A stretch of 8,805 nucleotides of DNA from an uncultured Raoultella sp. (GTDB taxonomy: Bacteria; Pseudomonadota; Gammaproteobacteria; Enterobacterales; Enterobacteriaceae): positions 1-8,805 of the forward strand of contig CAAEVH010000073.1 in NCBI GenBank assembly GCA_900759445.1, in the 5' to 3' direction. Positions 6,941 to 8,805 of this stretch are shown in pieces (position 1 is the stretch's first letter; the number at the start of each line of letters is the position of its first letter). A model generated the notes under the pieces. The model saw only the letters and a program-made list of their open reading frames with translations, had not been told where the DNA came from and searched no databases. Made by a program: the position numbers and the translations under genes.

Positions 6941-8641
6941 TCACGGCGGCGATGCCGGTAGCCAGGCGCTGGCGAAATCAAACCAGCCTCGGGCGTTAAG
7001 CTGCAGGCCGTTTACGCCCGGCGGGGCGCTGATGCGATAATTGTAATTAAATAGCGGCGTCATGATGGCATCGTCCATCAGGATATTGAAGACATTGCGC
7101 AACGCTTCGTTGCGGCTGCGTTCTTCAGGCTGCGCCTGGACGGCATCGAGGGTGGCCTGCAGATGAGCATACTGTGCCCCGGTCAATAAATGAGGCCACA
7201 TCGTATCGCAGCGCAGCCACTGTTCCAGTGTGTATTCCGGGGCTTCGCCGATCAGCCGATCGCCCATGACCAAATCCGCCTGCGCCAGCTCCTGGCAACC
7301 GTGCCAGTTTTTGGCGTCGTGAAAAATGAGTTTCAGTTCACAGCCGAGAGCGGCAAGCCGTAGGCGAAGCTGTTCTGCCATCGTGTGCAGTTCGACCGGC
7401 AGGTGATACAGCAGCGTAAGCTGTTCAGGCAGAGGAACATCCTGATTCTCTGGCCCCAGGGGAATGGTCCAGCCGGGCAACACCTCGTTGCTGGGGGTAA
7501 TCAAATCTTCGTCAAGCGGAAGTGTCTTCAGCAGTGAAGAGCGGTGAATAAGCGATACCAGACGCTGCGCTTGAGCTTTGCTGAGGCGAGGGCTTTGCCG
7601 CAGCGCCAGATAGCAAAACCCGAGGCTGATGCTATTGCTGACCTGACGTAGATTTGCCAGCTTATCCGGATCGCCAATGGTAATCTGCACCGGGTGGCGG
7701 CAGCTGGTGCCCAGATTATGCTCAAACAGCTGGGGGGCTATCCAGTACTCCACCGCCTGGATCAGCGGATGGTTCAGATGATAGCGCGGATGATTCTCCA
7801 GCCGCACCAGCTCCGGACTGAATAGTTTCAGACGGAACGGCCCGCTACCGACCGTTGGTTCATCAGGATGCGCCAGTACGCTGCCGTCGCTGGCGAGGCG
7901 GAACGGTAGCCAGTAATCCGGGCGATGCAGCGTAATCGTCAGACACTGCGCATGGGTGACATCGATCCGGTTAATGTTGGCAAACAGGGTGCGCAGGGCG
8001 GGCAGCTCCAGCAACATCAGCAGCCGCCGCCGAAGCTGTGGCGTTTCTATCGGATCGCCATTATGCCAGAACAGCGTTGAGCGGATATAAAACTGCCAGC
8101 GCAGGCCGTCTGGCGATACCTGCCAGTGATGGGCTAAATCACCGACCGGAGCGCTGCTTTGCGCCCCGAAGCGCGTCAGACCGGAAAAAATTTGCCCGGC
8201 AAGATGTTGTTCGGCGCGGCCGGGTAAAAAACCCGGCTGCAGCGCCTCAAGCGGGCGATAGTAGGGAATGCGCAAAGTCGGCGTATTGTTTTGCCACTGA
8301 CCGCCAAGAAAAGGCGAAAGCAGCGCCTTCAGCTCTTCCGTCGCCAGCTGAGCCAGCTCAAGTGCGTTTTTCTGCTGGCCTTGACTCAGTGCCAGCTCCA
8401 TCATCTCATTACGTAAGGCTTCCGGCGCGGTGTGAAAAACCAGCGTGCCGCGTTTTCCGCGCCCGGGAGTCGCCTGCCAGCTCAACCAGCCGGCCTCCTG
8501 AGCCTGACGAAGCAGCGTTCGAATATGGCGCTCGCTGCAAAAACAGCGTTCTGCCAGCTCGCTCACGGTCACCTGCTGTGGCGCGCCGGAGGAGGGGAGC
8601 CACAGGCGCTGGTACTGGTTCAGCCTGTTCAGTAATCTCAT
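6941..8641 (-). CDS. ybaE: SgrR-family putative transcriptional regulator YbaE
   Basis: Uncharacterised protein built like SgrR, the regulator of the glucose-phosphate stress response. It has an N-terminal winged-helix DNA-binding domain and a C-terminal solute-binding-protein (SBP_bac_5-like) domain that may sense a small ligand. The product is 566 residues, as in E. coli YbaE. The helix-turn-helix lies at about 24-55 (VSELAERC, then SERHIRTLLRQAQEAGWL), followed by a basic wing (GRGKRG). The region about 120-560 resembles periplasmic oligopeptide-binding proteins but lacks a signal peptide, as expected for a cytosolic sensor. An in-frame start at 8698 would add 19 residues encoded within an ERIC repeat, so ATG 8639-8641 was chosen. 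It matches the conserved MRL-NRLNQYQRLW start. The gene ends in tandem in-frame TGA stops (6941-6943, 6938-6940). Ligand and targets are unknown. Confidence 0.92.
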   Translation of the reverse strand: MRLLNRLNQYQRLWLPSSGAPQQVTVSELAERCFCSERHIRTLLRQAQEAGWLSWQATPGRGKRGTLVFHTAPEALRNEMMELALSQGQQKNALELAQLATEELKALLSPFLGGQWQNNTPTLRIPYYRPLEALQPGFLPGRAEQHLAGQIFSGLTRFGAQSSAPVGDLAHHWQVSPDGLRWQFYIRSTLFWHNGDPIETPQLRRRLLMLLELPALRTLFANINRIDVTHAQCLTITLHRPDYWLPFRLASDGSVLAHPDEPTVGSGPFRLKLFSPELVRLENHPRYHLNHPLIQAVEYWIAPQLFEHNLGTSCRHPVQITIGDPDKLANLRQVSNSISLGFCYLALRQSPRLSKAQAQRLVSLIHRSSLLKTLPLDEDLITPSNEVLPGWTIPLGPENQDVPLPEQLTLLYHLPVELHTMAEQLRLRLAALGCELKLIFHDAKNWHGCQELAQADLVMGDRLIGEAPEYTLEQWLRCDTMWPHLLTGAQYAHLQATLDAVQAQPEERSRNEALRNVFNILMDDAIMTPLFNYNYRISAPPGVNGLQLNARGWFDFASAWLPASPP

Positions 8642-8767
8642 ATACACTTCATCCTTCAACCTGCCTCTGCGTTGGCTACGCTTGCTCACCCCAGTCACTT
8701 ACTGGAGTAAGCTCCCGGGGATTCGCGCACTTGCCGCCTTGATGCAGGCTGAATGATTTTGTGTATA
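8641..8767. repeat. ERIC element (IRU), full length
   Basis: This matches the enterobacterial repetitive intergenic consensus along its length and spans exactly 127 bases, the canonical size. The ends are inverted: TATACAC (8641-8647) and GTGTATA (8761-8767). Diagnostic blocks are GCGTTGGCT near 8670, CTCACCCCAGTCACTTACT (8685-8703), GGGGATTC (8717-8724) and CACTTGCCGCCTT (8728-8740). The centre holds CTTACT (8698-8703) with AGTAAG (8706-8711), flanked by CCCC and GGGG, giving the expected hairpin. ERICs are non-autonomous MITE-like elements thought to insert at TA. This copy begins on the A of the ybaE start codon. Confidence 0.93.
8652..8656 (-). promoter_or_regulatory. ybaE ribosome-binding site inside the ERIC element
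   Basis: On the minus strand AAGGA lies 10 bases before the ybaE ATG. The whole site is within the terminal part of the ERIC repeat, so the repeat itself appears to supply the translation signal. A GTG at 8645-8647 is in frame but only 4 bases from AAGGA. Confidence 0.6.
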
Positions 8768-8805
8768 TTCACCCCACCTGGCAAGGCTGCCTCTGTGCTG
8801 CTTGC
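8768..8805. other. Intergenic remnant at the window end
   Basis: These 38 bases lie beyond the ERIC. No start codon or coding frame is visible. In E. coli the next gene is cof, divergent from ybaE, so this may be part of a shared promoter region, but nothing in the sequence proves it. On the minus strand AGGTGGGGTGAA lies directly against the ERIC end and may be the former ybaE ribosome-binding region. Confidence 0.4.

Noticed and set aside
8038..8742. A 234-codon plus-strand open frame opposite the ybaE 5' end and ERIC
   Set aside because: It runs antisense to the DNA-binding domain of ybaE and then through the ERIC repeat. Low-complexity A/R/S/P product and no ribosome-binding site.

Overview
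This window is a chromosomal housekeeping segment from an enterobacterium (order Enterobacterales, family Enterobacteriaceae). It carries the conserved block lon - hupB - ppiD - ybaV - fadM (ybaW) on the plus strand, followed by queC and ybaE on the minus strand. This is the order known from Escherichia coli. The protein products are close to the E. coli ones in sequence and length, but differ at many positions. The REP and ERIC repeats also point to an enteric genome. The differences suggest a genus other than Escherichia, such as a Klebsiella- or Enterobacter-like organism, but the genus cannot be fixed by eye.

Layout. Positions 12-2366 hold lon, complete, with only its ribosome-binding site left upstream, followed by an intrinsic terminator. 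Positions 2367-2573 hold an independent promoter and a hairpin-bearing leader for hupB (GTG start at 2574), which ends in its own terminator with a GCGA loop. Positions 2908-3059 are the ppiD control region, with a good match to a heat-shock sigma-32 promoter. ppiD (3060-4934) ends in a strong hairpin terminator. ybaV (5083-5451) has its own promoter and encodes an exported ComEA-like helix-hairpin-helix protein. The ybaV-fadM gap carries an inverted repeat and a FadR-like operator ahead of the thioesterase gene fadM (5562-5963). The gap between convergent fadM and queC contains a pair of inverted REP elements (a BIME). queC (6179-6874) and ybaE (6941-8641) lie in tandem on the minus strand, 66 bp apart. 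An ERIC element of 127 bp (8641-8767) sits directly on the ybaE start codon. No gene-free stretch exceeds 300 bases.

How the genes relate. The first three genes serve proteostasis and stress: Lon degrades damaged and regulatory cytosolic proteins, HU-beta compacts DNA and is itself a reported Lon substrate in E. coli, and PpiD is a membrane-anchored periplasmic chaperone at the Sec translocon. The later genes are functionally independent: periplasmic DNA-binding-like YbaV, acyl-CoA thioesterase FadM tied to fatty acid breakdown, queuosine/preQ0 synthesis (QueC), and an uncharacterised SgrR-like regulator (YbaE).

No undescribed multi-gene system is visible. The most interesting observations are regulatory and structural: an ERIC element that appears to have replaced the native leader of ybaE and to supply its ribosome-binding site, a reconstructable empty site for that insertion, a structured hupB leader, and the FadR-type and sigma-32-type sites.
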